Below are positions 13,332-24,104 of a DNA stretch of 64,000 bases, in pieces. A model generated the notes under the pieces. That model saw nothing but the letters and a program-made list of their open reading frames with translations. It ran no database searches and had not been told where the DNA came from. This DNA is from Craterostigma plantagineum. Taxonomy: Eukaryota; Streptophyta; Magnoliopsida; Lamiales; Linderniaceae. Every line of letters begins with the position of its first letter. Positions within the stretch are counted from its first letter, which is position 1. A program made the position numbers and the translations under genes. The stretch lies in NCBI GenBank assembly GCA_027422505.1, contig JAPQWV010000495.1, positions 171,001 through 235,000 of the forward strand, read 5' to 3'.

Positions 13332-13659
13332 AGGATTGTTTGAGTTTGTTTTACTTGTAAACCAAGTACGGCATATACGCTTCTTCGCTGGAAAGTGGCA
13401 TTGTCTTCCTCTGCAATCGTATTGGAAGGTAACAGTTTAATCCCTTGGACCATGCATTTATAAAACCCGGAGTTAAAGTTAGTATGCACATTTATGTAAA
13501 GTACAAGTTAAAATGACACTGACTCGCATATTTTAAATTATTATGGTCCAGCTCATCCCATGTCTCTTGTTTTCCTTATTTTGGAGAATCCGTTTGCGTA
13601 CGGGCAAGTACATTGCAAACATAGGACACGAAAGAATCATCAAACTTGATTGAATCAAA

Positions 13660-14350
13660 TGACTCTCTTCTCTCCATCACCCACCATCATTCAACAACTC
13701 TCACATAATCATTTCCAACCAAGAAGGTTGATATTAATCCGTGTCCCTTCGGTCGATTCATCACAGTTAGCCTCTCCACCATCAAGCGTATTCCAACATG
13801 CGGAAAAAACATCGTTCCATGAAATGTTGTCTTGGTGTTAGTAGTTCTCTTGTCTGCCTTGATTTGCTCGCTTGGTTTGAATTCCATGGTAAGATGTGCG
13901 ATCAAATGCTCAGCCTTTGTGTCCTCGTATTCGAGCCAGGCAGGTCCATCGACTATGTTAGCTGGCGGATAAAGGAGTTGAGAAAAAGGCTCTTAAAACT
14001 TTTCCAACAGTAAGTTATGGGAGTGATGCTAAACTGCCAGGTTTAGACACCGTGTGTGCTATTTGTTTATCAGATTTCGCAAGTGGAGAACAAGTTAGGT
14101 TTTTGCCGAAGTGTAATCATGGATTCCACGTTCTTTGCATCGATAAGTGGCTTCATTCGCATTCATCATGTCCCACTTGCAGACACTGTCTCATTGAAAC
14201 TGTCATAAAATCATCGGTCACAATAACAGTAGTCAACCAACTAGCACATCGTCATCTTCAACGCAACCTCAACAAGAAGTTATCACAAGGATGGAAGAGC
14301 CTCTGCAGTCAGAAGGTTTGATGCAAAATCATGAAAACCTGATGGTCAGA
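13660..14350 (+). pseudogene. RING-H2 (ATL8/ATL80-type) ubiquitin ligase gene, frame-broken
   Basis: The layout of an ATL protein is clear but spread over several frames. A hydrophobic segment NVVLVLVVLLSALICSLGLN (about 13822) is the single membrane span. It is followed by the GLD region (VEKKALKTFPTVSYG, about 13975) and a full RING-H2 domain at 14050-14210 with CAICLSDF, LPKCNHGFHVLCIDKWL and CPTCRHCL, all eight metal ligands present. The tail continues in a third frame with SSSSTQPQQEVITRMEEP and a stop. Frame shifts are needed just before the membrane span, at about 13967 and at about 14215. ATL proteins are membrane E3 ligases that act in stress and defence signalling. Two or three indels in a short intronless gene argue for a pseudogene, unless they are assembly errors. 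Confidence 0.7.
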
Positions 14351-14932
14351 ACTAGTCACCATGTAGTTCAGCATGTTGTTATGTTGTTCATATACAATAT
14401 TCAAATTCTCTTTTTTATTATTATCCAGCTAGTGTTTGCTTATTATTGGAGTGGTTTTGCTTCAAGTTAATAGGATCGTCGAAACCATAATCATGAATAT
14501 GCTTCGCTGTAGTGGAATATACACAATTGTAAAGTTTTGTGCACCTCTTGTGGTCAATTGCGCAGTGTTTAGGCCATCAACTGAATGAGCCAAGCCAACT
14601 GAAGGAAGGAGACGTTAAAAATAGACAAAAAAGCAAGTTAACATTGCCCCTAAAACATGTTGTCCGAGTAGAATTTCTCACCTGGAAGAAGAGCTAAGCG
14701 CTCAGAAAAACTCAATTCCGCCAAGTGCCAAGGAGTAGGTACATATTAATATGCAGAAATTGCTAACTCTTTTGGAAGTTTCCATTTTGGAGATTGTTTC
14801 ATTAATAAAATTCGAAAAATAGCTGAGAACATACAAGAAGTGTCTAGAAGACAAGATTGTTTGAATTGGTGACTATAAAAGTGTTACTCAGTCGGTCACT
14901 CTTAAATTTATGGGCTAAAACAAAACAGGAAA
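14351..14932. other. Intergenic, no gene seen
   Basis: AT-rich DNA between the ATL relic and the 3' end of fibrillin 5. No coding signal, repeat or RNA gene is recognised. Confidence 0.5.
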
Positions 14933-16285
14933 TCAATCTTGTTTCTCTAAGATGAAGAGGTTTCCTTTGTCGTCCCGCCCTATTCTCAACGAATCATCGA
15001 CATATCTGCAGCGAAAGAAGGGTTTGATGTAAGCTATAATACTTGAACATTTATAAAATAATAATCAACATACGTGATCTCAAGCCATCCATCTGGATTG
15101 AAGATGCCAAGAAGAAGCTCATAGTTTTTGCTGAAAACATTCATCAGCTACAGTACGATATTAAATCGCAATTACTGATCAGTCTGTGAAATTGGTTTCT
15201 ACGGCATGGTAGATAGATAGGTGTATGAGTACCTACCTGATGGGGAGTGATCAGGGAGTTGATGTAAGTGATGTCTACTCGCTAAAGGAGGAAGTAGTAA
15301 CAGTCACCGTAAGAAAGAAAGAGTTAGAAACGCAAGTAAAGAAGCAGCAGAACAAATGACGAAAGTCTTGAATCTCAAGCGCTCACTGATTCTGAGGCAA
15401 TCTTGAATGAAGCGTCGATAGTCAGCTGTCCGTTCAACAGATTAAGGCCTTTGGCGCTGAACTTGATCACGTTAACTGCTTTACCCTCCATTTATTGTAT
15501 TGTCATCACATGTGATGGATGTCAGCTTAAACTACAAACTAACCACACAAATTCTAACACTAACGTATCCAATGCAAGCTAGGCAATTTAAGGAACACAG
15601 CAGAGCAGTCCACTCTATGACCATGACTACCTTGGCAACGTCGATACACTGTAAAAAGTCGCCCAAAGTAATGAAGTCTCTCAATCCAAGTTTAGTCCTT
15701 TTCGAACCCAAGATCGTAATCGTGCTATATATGAGCTTCCACGTTCCTGCAGCCTTAACAAAAAAATAAAAAAGGTTTATCATATGTAAGCCAAAAGTTC
15801 AAGTGTTCTTTTAGCAACACCTTATCTAAACTTAGAGTGGGCTTTGGTGTGGGATTTTGAGACTCAAGCACTTCAACTAATTTCTCGATTTCAGTTTTCT
15901 TTTCTGAAGGGACTCCAAATATGCCTCTGTTGATCCCTACAATTACATTATCAAATACCATTATTTCAAGAATCCTGTAAAAGCAATAAATTAATGCTAA
16001 GAAAAACATTGTAAATCACTCACCTTTTAGGACAGCGTAAAGATTTTCCTTAATCTGAGTTACGGTGCTATGTTTTTCGATTATTACATCGTCATTAGCC
16101 GAAGCTTTGGGCGCAGAACAAGACCACCATAAACCACATGGGAAATCCACAAATCTGATGCTCTTGCCGTGAGTGGACATGAATGTGTTATCATGATGAC
16201 TTTTCTTTATCTTTAAAGCTCTGGGTGGCTTCGGAGGGGACACGTGTGAAGCGGGGATTGGTGGTTGGATGAAGTTGGCGGCCAT
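14933..16285 (-). CDS. FBN5: Fibrillin 5 / plastid lipid-associated protein (PAP)
   Basis: About seven exons give a complete PAP/fibrillin protein. Exon 1 starts at the ATG at 16285 with a Ser/Pro/Lys-rich transit peptide ([18 protein letters not shown]) and runs to [11 protein letters not shown]. Later exons read [20 protein letters not shown], then [20 protein letters not shown] and [15 protein letters not shown], then [20 protein letters not shown], then [35 protein letters not shown] and finally [20 protein letters not shown] before TGA at 14933-14935. The fibrillin conserved blocks and the C-terminal acidic [14 protein letters not shown] motif are all present, and no frame break was found. 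In Arabidopsis, FBN5 (At5g09820) binds solanesyl diphosphate synthases and is needed for plastoquinone-9 synthesis in chloroplasts; the orthology here is inferred from sequence resemblance. Confidence 0.85.
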
Positions 16286-16869
16286 TGATTAGCAGTTTGC
16301 AGCACTCAGGTCCAGTGAAATGAATTGCTGTTGTTCAGGACCAAGATGAATTAAGTCAACGGAATGAGATTGAGTCTGAGTTGCTTCTTTCACTGTTCCT
16401 TTTGTTTTTGTAAAAAGATAACCAATATGCTTGAGCAGTTGAGCTCTTTGTCTTATGACTATTTTGTAAGACAATTTGTTTATTTTTTGTTTACCGTCCA
16501 TCCACTGAACTAAGCAAATGCTATTTAGTATTTATAGTCGCGTGATTTTGCAGTGTCCATGATTCACGACATGACATATGAAAATAAGACAACAGTTGCG
16601 CTATACATTCAAGAACATTACATATACAATATGTACGCTGCATGTTTAGCTAGATAGATGATTCAAATTTCGCTGAATGCAATAGCAGCAGCAGATTCCA
16701 TGACTCACTTCGTCAAGTAAACGATTATCACTGTGGATTCTGGTCAGAAGTGAAGACAAGCAAACAAAGCTATTTGTTTCATTAATACAATGTATAAGTA
16801 ACTCCCCTTTGCGATTTACTGTCCGTCAATGACATCATAACAGAAGATCCGACGTAAGTAATCACTCCG

Positions 16870-17470
16870 AAGTTAAATTGGACATATTATTATAATACCA
16901 ACTGTTAATTTAATTATACCAACAGAATAATATTAAGTTGGAAATTATACCAACTGTTAGTATTATTATACCAACAGAATTGAACCCTAATAACATATGA
17001 TATAATATCTACAATTTCTGGTATAATAGCAAAATTAATTGGTACAATATCCAATTTTGCGGTATAAAATTAAAATAACTTTATTTATTGGTATAATAAC
17101 GAAAATAGATGGTATAATAACAAAAATAGATGGTATAATTTTCACAATTTCTAATTGCAAAAAATTAGTTGGTATATTATTCAATTTCGCTGTATAAAAT
17201 TAAAATAACAATATTTACTGGTATAATAACGAAAATATATGGTATAATTTTCTCAATTTATGGTATAATAGCAAATCAGTTGGTATAATGCCTATTTTTT
17301 TGTGTAAAATTCCTTTATTTATTGGTATAATTATGAAAACAGATGGTACAATTTCTATGAAAACAGATGGTACAATTTCTATAATTTCTGATATATAGCA
17401 TAAATGGTCAATTTCATTGTATAAAATTCGAATCACACTATTTATTGGTATAATAACGAAAACAAATGGT
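16870..17470. repeat. AT-rich region with irregular GGTATAAT repeats
   Basis: The octamer GGTATAAT or close variants recur some fifteen times at uneven spacing of about 15-45 bp, interleaved with blocks such as AACGAAAATAGAT and AATTTTCGCTGTATAAAAT-like sequence. The array ends at the LTR boundary at 17472. No coding sequence is seen. It may be the eroded body of an older element into which the Copia element inserted. The stretch 16286-16869, upstream of fibrillin 5, shows nothing else. Confidence 0.6.
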
Positions 17471-17471
17471 A

Positions 17472-18067
17472 TGTTCGGCAATCTTTTCCTACGTCCAAGG
17501 ACCAACAGAGCCACCGATTGTATTGATCACCAACTACAGTTTTATAGACCTCCAAGTCTACTACAAAACCCTAGTTAACAACTCTCTCTAATTCGCACTC
17601 TAGAGAAAGTTACAAGCTCGCAAAAGTCACCTCGTCGAACTCTCTGTTCTGATATTTATAATGATAGCTTCAGGTGTTTTAGTTGTCGCGCTCACTGTCA
17701 GCCGTCCGATCTGATTCCATCGCATCCAACGGTCCGTACTTGATAAGAGCTAACACTGAAGTCGCTGTTTCACTTATAGAATTGCTAAAGCAATTCTTCT
17801 TACAGCGAATCACATCCGTTCATCATAACTCGCGCCACATCCGACGTCCCAGGTTTAATCTTACATGTTTGAATCTGCACCATCAGATGACGCGCAAAGG
17901 CGAAGCCACGGTCCACGTAGTTCGCAGATTAAACACTTCAGAATCAGAATTTTCCTTCAGCTCTTAGTTCTTCTTCTTCTTCTTCTTCTTCAGCAGTGAT
18001 CGTCCGACGACCTTTCTGGCCGTTTTCCGGCCAATATTCGGCGAGCTTAGGCGCACATTTTCCAACA
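17472..18067 (-). repeat. LTR of the Copia element (3' LTR in element orientation)
   Basis: This repeat matches 20638-21228 along its length. It starts TGTTCGGCAATC and ends TTTTCCAACA on the plus strand, and includes a TTC-rich tract near 17968-17990 that is longer than in the partner LTR. Confidence 0.9.
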
Positions 18068-18198
18068 AACTCCACCTTGAGCCTAGAGCTCGCAGTCCAT
18101 GCCCCGAACTCCACCGTAGCAGCTCAAACACAGGAGTTATCCTCGCCCCAAAATCATACCAGAACCAGCCCCAAAATTTCTTCAACTTCAGGAAAATT

Positions 18199-18855
18199 TC
18201 AAGATTCAGCTATAATTCCTCCCACAGCTTCAATCGACGCTCCACCTCGATTCGTAGCTCCGCTCTGTTGGTCATCAAGCTCCCTCAGGAGCTTCGAGCC
18301 TCGAAAGATACCTTGTTGATCCCAAGCGAGATTGAAATCTCCCCACTTGGAACCAACTCGGGCTTTCGAGCTTTCAATCTTCGTTTTCCCCGAAGGTTCT
18401 CCATTCACAGCCTTAAGAGATTCCTTCCAAGCCCATCCACAACTGTCTTTTGCTTTTCCCTTTCCCTCTTTCACAGTAGAAGGCTCAGCACCACGCAAAT
18501 CATTATCACAGTCAAGTTCAGGTTCTGAAATTTCAGCTCCTATCTCAGATTTGGTCGAACTTTCTTGCTCTGATTCGACCTCCATGTCTGAACTTTCATC
18601 CACCTCAGAGCTTGACCTCAGATGTGGCTTCAACATTCTCACATTCCTTGATGGAATAGCCTCCACCTCGAGCTCAGAATCATCACAGTTCGAGCTCACT
18701 TTATCCAAACTTATCACAACAGTTTCTGTCAAAACTGCTTCAACCAAGGATTTTGATCCAGCTCGCTTCACCCCAAAACGAGGTTTCTGTGGCTTCCCTT
18801 TCACCACATTCAACAGACCACATTTCTTAGTTTCATTAGATGCATATTTCATCAC
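18199..18855 (-). CDS. Acidic Ser/Glu-rich ORF inside the Copia element
   Basis: A 218-codon open frame without similarity I can name. It begins with a Lys-rich part (KGKPQKPRFGVKRAGSK), followed by a strongly acidic stretch (SSEVDESSDMEVESEQE) and a Trp/Lys-rich end (KDSCGWAWKESLKAV). It occupies the place where integrase and reverse transcriptase would be in an autonomous Copia element, directly after the truncated gag-protease frame (18836-19657). It could be diverged pol spacer, a captured host exon, or a protein used by the non-autonomous family. Its conservation for 218 codons inside a decayed element is the only hint of function. Confidence 0.4.
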   Translation of the reverse strand: MMKYASNETKKCGLLNVVKGKPQKPRFGVKRAGSKSLVEAVLTETVVISLDKVSSNCDDSELEVEAIPSRNVRMLKPHLRSSSEVDESSDMEVESEQESSTKSEIGAEISEPELDCDNDLRGAEPSTVKEGKGKAKDSCGWAWKESLKAVNGEPSGKTKIESSKARVGSKWGDFNLAWDQQGIFRGSKLLRELDDQQSGATNRGGASIEAVGGIIAES

Positions 18856-20466
18856 AGAACAGTCTTCTAAGACGTAGATTCCATGCCTCCGAACACCGAA
18901 TAATCAGCCTCCTCTGTTTCGAAGCTGTGAGTTTTCCAGTAACTGCTCTCATGTTATAGCCCTTCGAATCCAATTCTCCTATGGATATCAAGTTCCTCCT
19001 CAAGTCAGGGACATACCTAACATCCTTAAGAATACCTACAACACCAGACTTGAGCCTCAAATGCACAGAACCAATTCCACGAACTTTGCAAAACTTGCCA
19101 TCACCAAGCTTCACCTTTTCAGCTGTTTCTTTGAATCCTTGCATCCAATCCTTATTGCAAGTGATGTGATAGCTGCACCCTGAGTCAAGGATCCACTCCT
19201 TGCTCTCCACATGCTCAGACACATGCAAGACCTCAGCATCTGCACAACCAAAACCAGCAAAATCAGCCGCAGCTTCATGACTGCCTCTGTTTGTGTTTGA
19301 TCCGATTATCTTTGGGAAAAACCTTCGAATGTGACCTTCCTCTTGACAGTGGAAGCACCTCACAGGACCCCTAGCCTCATACACATCCTTTACTTTGCCC
19401 TTCTTTTGAGAAAATTTGGATTTCTGCTTCACAAACAACATCTGCGCCGCATCAGAGTTTTCTGCAATTTCAGAATTCTTCCTTGTGTTTAGCTGCCTTG
19501 AGCTCAATGCTGAGAGCACGTCATCGAGCTTCAAGGTTTCCCGACAATACAACAGAGCCTCCTTGAAGTGCTCATAGCTTCTAGGAAGCGAACATAGCAA
19601 GAGAAGAGCTCGATCTTCAACTTTCAACTCATCACCTATATTCTGTAGTACTGTCAATTTGGCGGGCCTAAAAAATGGGGACCTCCCCGCCCCGCAGCGG
19701 GCCGCGGGCTTGGCGGGCCAGGCCCGCCCGCCACTAAAATATTTTTTTTATTTTTTATTTTAGTTTTAAACTTTAATTTACTAATAATTTGTTATTAATT
19801 ATGGTATTTATTAAAAAATTATGGATAAGTATGTTATTAATTATATATTTATTATCTATATATATATATATAATTAAGAGATTGGCGGGCCGGCCCGCGG
19901 GCTAGCTCGCCCCGCCCTGCCAAAGCCCGTGCCTGCGCAGGCTGGCCTGTCGAGGCCTGCCCCCTGGCGGGCCTAAAATATCGAAGCCCAACCCAACCTT
20001 TTGGCGGGGCGGGGCGGGGCGGGCCGGCCCGTGGGCCGCTAGCCATATTGACAGCAGTAATATTCTGCAAATCAAGGATAAGCTTCGAAAACTGATCAAT
20101 CTGCTGTTCCAATGGCTGATCTTCATCCATTCTAAACGTGTACAGAGCCTGCTTCAAGTACAGACGTCTAGCCAAGGACTTTGTCGTGTACAGTGCATCG
20201 AGTTTCTTCCACAGATCCTCAGCTGTGGTCTCCTTCGCAACCTTGCGAAGCACTTGATCACTCAAACACAGAATCACCGTTGCATATGCTCGTTCTCTGG
20301 TTTTCTTCTTCAATGCAGCTGCCATTTCCTTCGGTTCCATCTCCTCCTTAGGCTTAAGAGCCTCCTCAAGACCTTTCTCAGTCAGAAGTGCCTTCACCTT
20401 CAACTTCCAGAGATCGAAATCGTTCGATCCGTTAAAGATCTCCATTTCCAGTCGAGTTGCAGCCAT
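18836..20466 (-). pseudogene. Copia gag-protease, split by a MITE
   Basis: The gag part runs from the ATG near 20466 to the MITE edge at 20067, and resumes after it at 19637 with ALLLLCSLPRSYEHF, the Gln/Lys-rich linker, the degenerate zinc knuckle and the protease motif. The frame is disrupted by the 414-bp insertion. After the protease the reading frame ends at 18836 without any integrase. Family assignment rests on the gag UBN2-like region and the DSGCSYHIT protease motif. Confidence 0.8.
19646..20059. mobile_element. hAT-type MITE nested in the Copia gag
   Basis: A 414-bp GC-rich element with imperfect terminal inverted repeats (TAGTACTGTCAATTTGGC at the left, TACTGCTGTCAATATGGC read from the right) and a perfect 8-bp target-site duplication ATATTCTG at 19638-19645 and 20060-20067. 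The ends are rich in GCGGGCC blocks around an AT-rich core. An 8-bp duplication and TGTCAA-type ends are hallmarks of hAT elements. It carries no transposase and is a passenger. Confidence 0.9.
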
Positions 20467-20637
20467 GCCTCTGAAGATCACTTCGATCCACGCTCACCGC
20501 ACCAATTGTTGAGCAATCAGCTGCAATCGACTCGCCTTCGACCAGTGATTACGCGCTCGTAAGTTGATCGGATCAATTCGAGCAATCGCAACTCGAATCA
20601 ATGCAAAAACAGAACCAAAAACAAAGAAAGTTTTACT

Positions 20638-21228
20638 TGATTCGGCAATTTTTTCCTACGTCCGAGGACCAACAGAGCCACCGATTGTATTGGTCACCAA
20701 CTATAGTTTTACAGACCTCCAAGTCTACTACAAAACCCTAGTTAATAACTCTCTCTAATTCGCACTCTAGAGTAAGTTACAAGCTCGCAAAAGTCACCTC
20801 GTCGAACTCTCTGTTCTGATATTTATAATGATAGCTTCAGGTGGTTTAGTTGCCGCGCTCACTGTCAGCCGTCCGATCTGATTCCATCGCATCCAACGGT
20901 CCGTACTTGATAAGAGCTAACACTGAAGTCGCTGTTTCACTTATAAAATTGCTAAAGCAATTCTTCTTGCAGCGAATCTCATCCGTTCATCATAACTCAC
21001 GCCACATCCGACGTCCCAGGTTTAATCTTACATGTTTGAATCTGCACCATCAGATGACGCGCGAAGGCAGATCCACGGTCCACGTCGTTCGCAGCTTAAA
21101 CACTTCAGAATCAGAATTTTCCTTCAACTCTTAGTTATTCTTCTTCTTCTTCAGCAGTGATCGTCCGGCCACCTTTCTGGCCGTTTCCCGGCCAATATCC
21201 GGCGAGCTTAGGCGCACATTTCCCAACA
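20638..21228 (-). repeat. LTR of the Copia element (5' LTR in element orientation)
   Basis: Partner of 17472-18067. On the plus strand it starts TGATTCGGCAATT (one base longer than the partner at its edge) and ends TTTCCCAACA. It ends 342 bp before the CDKB2 start codon. Confidence 0.9.
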
Positions 21229-21479
21229 GTTGTAGTGAAGTTTTAAGAGTTGTTTGGTGTAAAAGCTCATTGTTTTTAGATTTGAGTGTCTGAATCGTTC
21301 TTAAATTCGAATTTTTATTGTTTTGATTAAATTTGCATGTACGAGCGTCTTTTCCTACTACCATTACTAATTTGCATTTACTTCGTTTTGGTTTCGAAAT
21401 AAAATATTATTATTTTCGAAAAGAAAAATTTCATCAAATTTAGGGCATTTACACACGTTTTGAATTTCAAAAAATATTG

Positions 21480-21484
21480 CCGTT
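21480..21484 (-). promoter_or_regulatory. Candidate M-phase (MSA) core AACGG upstream of CDKB2
   Basis: CCGTT on the plus strand, so AACGG on the minus strand, lies about 90 bp before the ATG in a proximal region of only about 340 bp. B-type CDKs are M-phase genes controlled by MYB3R proteins through MSA elements. The flanks do not match the full MSA consensus well, and a pentamer can occur by chance. Confidence 0.25.
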
Positions 21485-21569
21485 ACGAAACGCACATTCT
21501 GCACTATCTTAATCCTAAAGAAACCACCGCACATTCAAAGATCTGTTCTACAGAGATAAAGGAAAAACA

Positions 21570-23502
21570 ATGGCTCTTGTTGAGAAATCAAAATCGGCGA
21601 TGGAGGCGTTTGAGAAATTAGAGAAAGTTGGCGAGGGAACATATGGGAAAGTGTACAGAGCTAAGACAAAGCCACTGGAAAGATCGTGGCTTTGAAGAAG
21701 ACTCGTCTCCATGAAGACGAAGAAGGTGTGCCTCCGACCACCCTTCGTGAGGTTTCACTGTTGCGGATGCTATCCAGAGATCCTCACATCGTTAGGTAAT
21801 TTTCAGATTTCATTGTCAATTTTATTTCTTGTTGGTTCCTTGATCCCTTGTAGTGGGGTTTACTGTGAGCATCACAACATGTCGATTCTCTGTGATTACG
21901 AAACTAGTCTGCTTTACTGGTATCATCTGTTTGATTTTGTGTTAGAATCGTACGGAGTGTTTCAGTTTTCTTATTGATACTAAGCTCCTTCATTATCTTT
22001 TGTTCGTTTTGTTTTTTTTCCGGCAAGGACCTTGCAGCTTAGATGGGTCGCTAATGCTTCTTTGATATTGAGAAATGAATTTCAAGATTAATCTTGCTGT
22101 ACCATTTCTTGCACTTATTGGATATAACTATTCATGAGATTTTATTGAATCTGACCGCAACATCATTTTCTCTAGTAAATCGATCTTCAAATGATAATTA
22201 CACAGACTGATGGACGTGAAACAAGGTCAGAATAAAGAAGGCAGGACCGTTCTTTATTTAGTTTTCGAGTACATGGACACTGACCTCAAGAAATACATAC
22301 GCAGCTTTCGTCAAACTGGCCAAAATATCCCACCCAAAATTGTCAAGGTACAAATGTTTTCATCTTTGTCATTTGATTTGGGCTTGTAGCCAGATTTGTT
22401 GTCTTCATCTTGCTATCGATACTCATTCACGTTTTCTTATATTTTTGCTTTCCATCATGCAGTGTCTGATGTATCAGCTTTGCAAAGGTGTGGCTTTTTG
22501 TCATGGACATGGTGTTTTACACAGGTTGGTGGATCCAAGCTTTCGATTACCATGCAGATTACGTCTATCCTTATATTAACTTTCGCTAAACTATTTTAAC
22601 AGGGATCTCAAGCCTCACAATCTGTTGATGGATCGCAAAACCATGATGCTCAAAATTGCTGATCTCGGATTAGCCCGCTCTTACACTGTACCAGTCAAGA
22701 AGTACACTCACGAGGTTTGACTCATTATCTTGCCAGTCATTCGTATAAATTATAATAACAGACAATCTTTTAAATATTTCTGGGTATAAGTTAAGATAGT
22801 TATTGTGTTTTGTGGGCAGATTCTTACACTTTGGTACAGAGCACCTGAGGTGCTATTGGGCGCCACCCACTACTCTACTGGGGGTTGACATGTGGTCTGT
22901 TGCTTGTATATTTGGTATGTTGCAGCTCTTACGTTCCTATAATTTACATTTATTATTTTTAAATGTGATCTGATTCTTGAATTTCTACTTGTCAGCCGAA
23001 CTGGTGACAAAGCAAGCCCTATTCCCCGGTGACTCTGAGGTGCAGCAGCTTCTTCACATCTTCAGGTTTAGTTACTAGGAGAAAAACTTACAGAAGTACG
23101 AATAAATAGGGAGAAAAAAAGAGAGGAAATTTTTAACCTTCTTCGGCCCACAAATATTTACTGTGAAACAGATTGTTGGGAACCCCAAACGAGCAAATGT
23201 GGCCTGGAGTTAGCAAGTTGCTCAACTGGCATGAATATCCACAGTGGAAGCCACAGCCGCTGTCAATGGCTGTCCCTGGTCTAGATGAGGATGGCTTGGA
23301 CCTCTTATCTGTAGTTCTCCTGGCTCATCCCATTATGCCTAAGTGTGCGTGTTAGATCTATCTGTTTTAAGTTGTATGTTATTGCTTTCCTCCTCTTTTT
23401 TGGCAGGCTATGCTTGAATATGAACCATCCAAGAGGATTTCAGCAAAGAAAGCTATGGAACACCGTTACTTTGATGATATAGAGAACAAGTCGTCTCTGT
23501 AA
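21570..23502 (+). CDS. CDKB2: B2-type cyclin-dependent kinase, with two single-base frame breaks
   Basis: Eight exons with consensus splice sites encode a plant CDKB2. Seen in order: [15 protein letters not shown] (G-loop), [22 protein letters not shown] (the PPTTLRE helix marks the B2 class), [28 protein letters not shown] (catalytic loop across an exon boundary), [10 protein letters not shown] (DLG instead of DFG, as in plant CDKBs), [49 protein letters not shown], and [20 protein letters not shown] near the end. CDKB2 drives the G2/M transition with cyclins A and B. Two frame breaks occur: one base missing at about 21663 in exon 1 and one extra G in a G5 run at 22880-22884. Because every other feature is well kept, assembly error is at least as likely as pseudogenisation. 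Confidence 0.85.
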
Positions 23503-24104
23503 AAGAGTGCCAGCCCAGCTAATTGAAGGTGCTAGTGTCTGATTAGTAGTACCCCCGCTCACCCCCAATTTAACTTGCTTGCTGCTTCCCTCAAGCAAAT
23601 GAATTTTTACTTCACTATCGTACTAGTTTGGGAAAGAATATTAACTTCACGTCCGTTTGCTTTATATTATACACATCTAAAACGTCGTTAGTACTACTTA
23701 AAAAGGCTGGGAAGTGCGATGACCAATGAGATATCTCAACTCAACACACATCACCAGAGTAGTTGTATGAAAAGAAAGAAAACAAACTAAAAAAGGAAAT
23801 ATCACGCTTTCGCATTCAACTGTAGCGTTGAAGTTCAATAAGAAGGAATATGTATCGGCAACAATCAATAAAGCCTGACGTCATAGGAGAGTTTGCATTA
23901 CATGTATCGAAGTTTAGTCGCAAAGGTCTAGTCTAGAGCTTCAAAGATCGATCTGAATTCTGCAATATACTGAAGATCCCATGTACATCACCTCGTTCTA
24001 TCTGTAAGATGACATTCATCGAGCAATATATGTAATATCAGATAATGCGTACAAAGTCAAAATATCTCCATATTCGAAAACAATCCTCTGAAAATTCTTG
24101 ACCA

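Larger units (their letters stand above)
17472..21228 (-). mobile_element. Non-autonomous Ty1/Copia LTR retrotransposon (gag-protease only)
   Basis: Two direct repeats with TG...CA ends flank the element: 17472-18067 and 20638-21228, about 595 bp each and very similar by eye. On the minus strand the inner part encodes a Copia gag. It starts MAATRLEMEIFNGSNDFDLW near 20466, has a CCHC-like knuckle CFHCQEEGH whose last Cys is replaced by Phe, and a protease with the WILDSGCSYHIT active site. Integrase, reverse transcriptase and RNase H are absent. In their place lies an acidic Ser/Glu-rich ORF (18199-18855). No clear target-site duplication is visible (GGTA-type sequence on the left, GTTGT on the right), so the ends may have been altered after insertion. 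The gag is split by a nested MITE. Confidence 0.88.
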
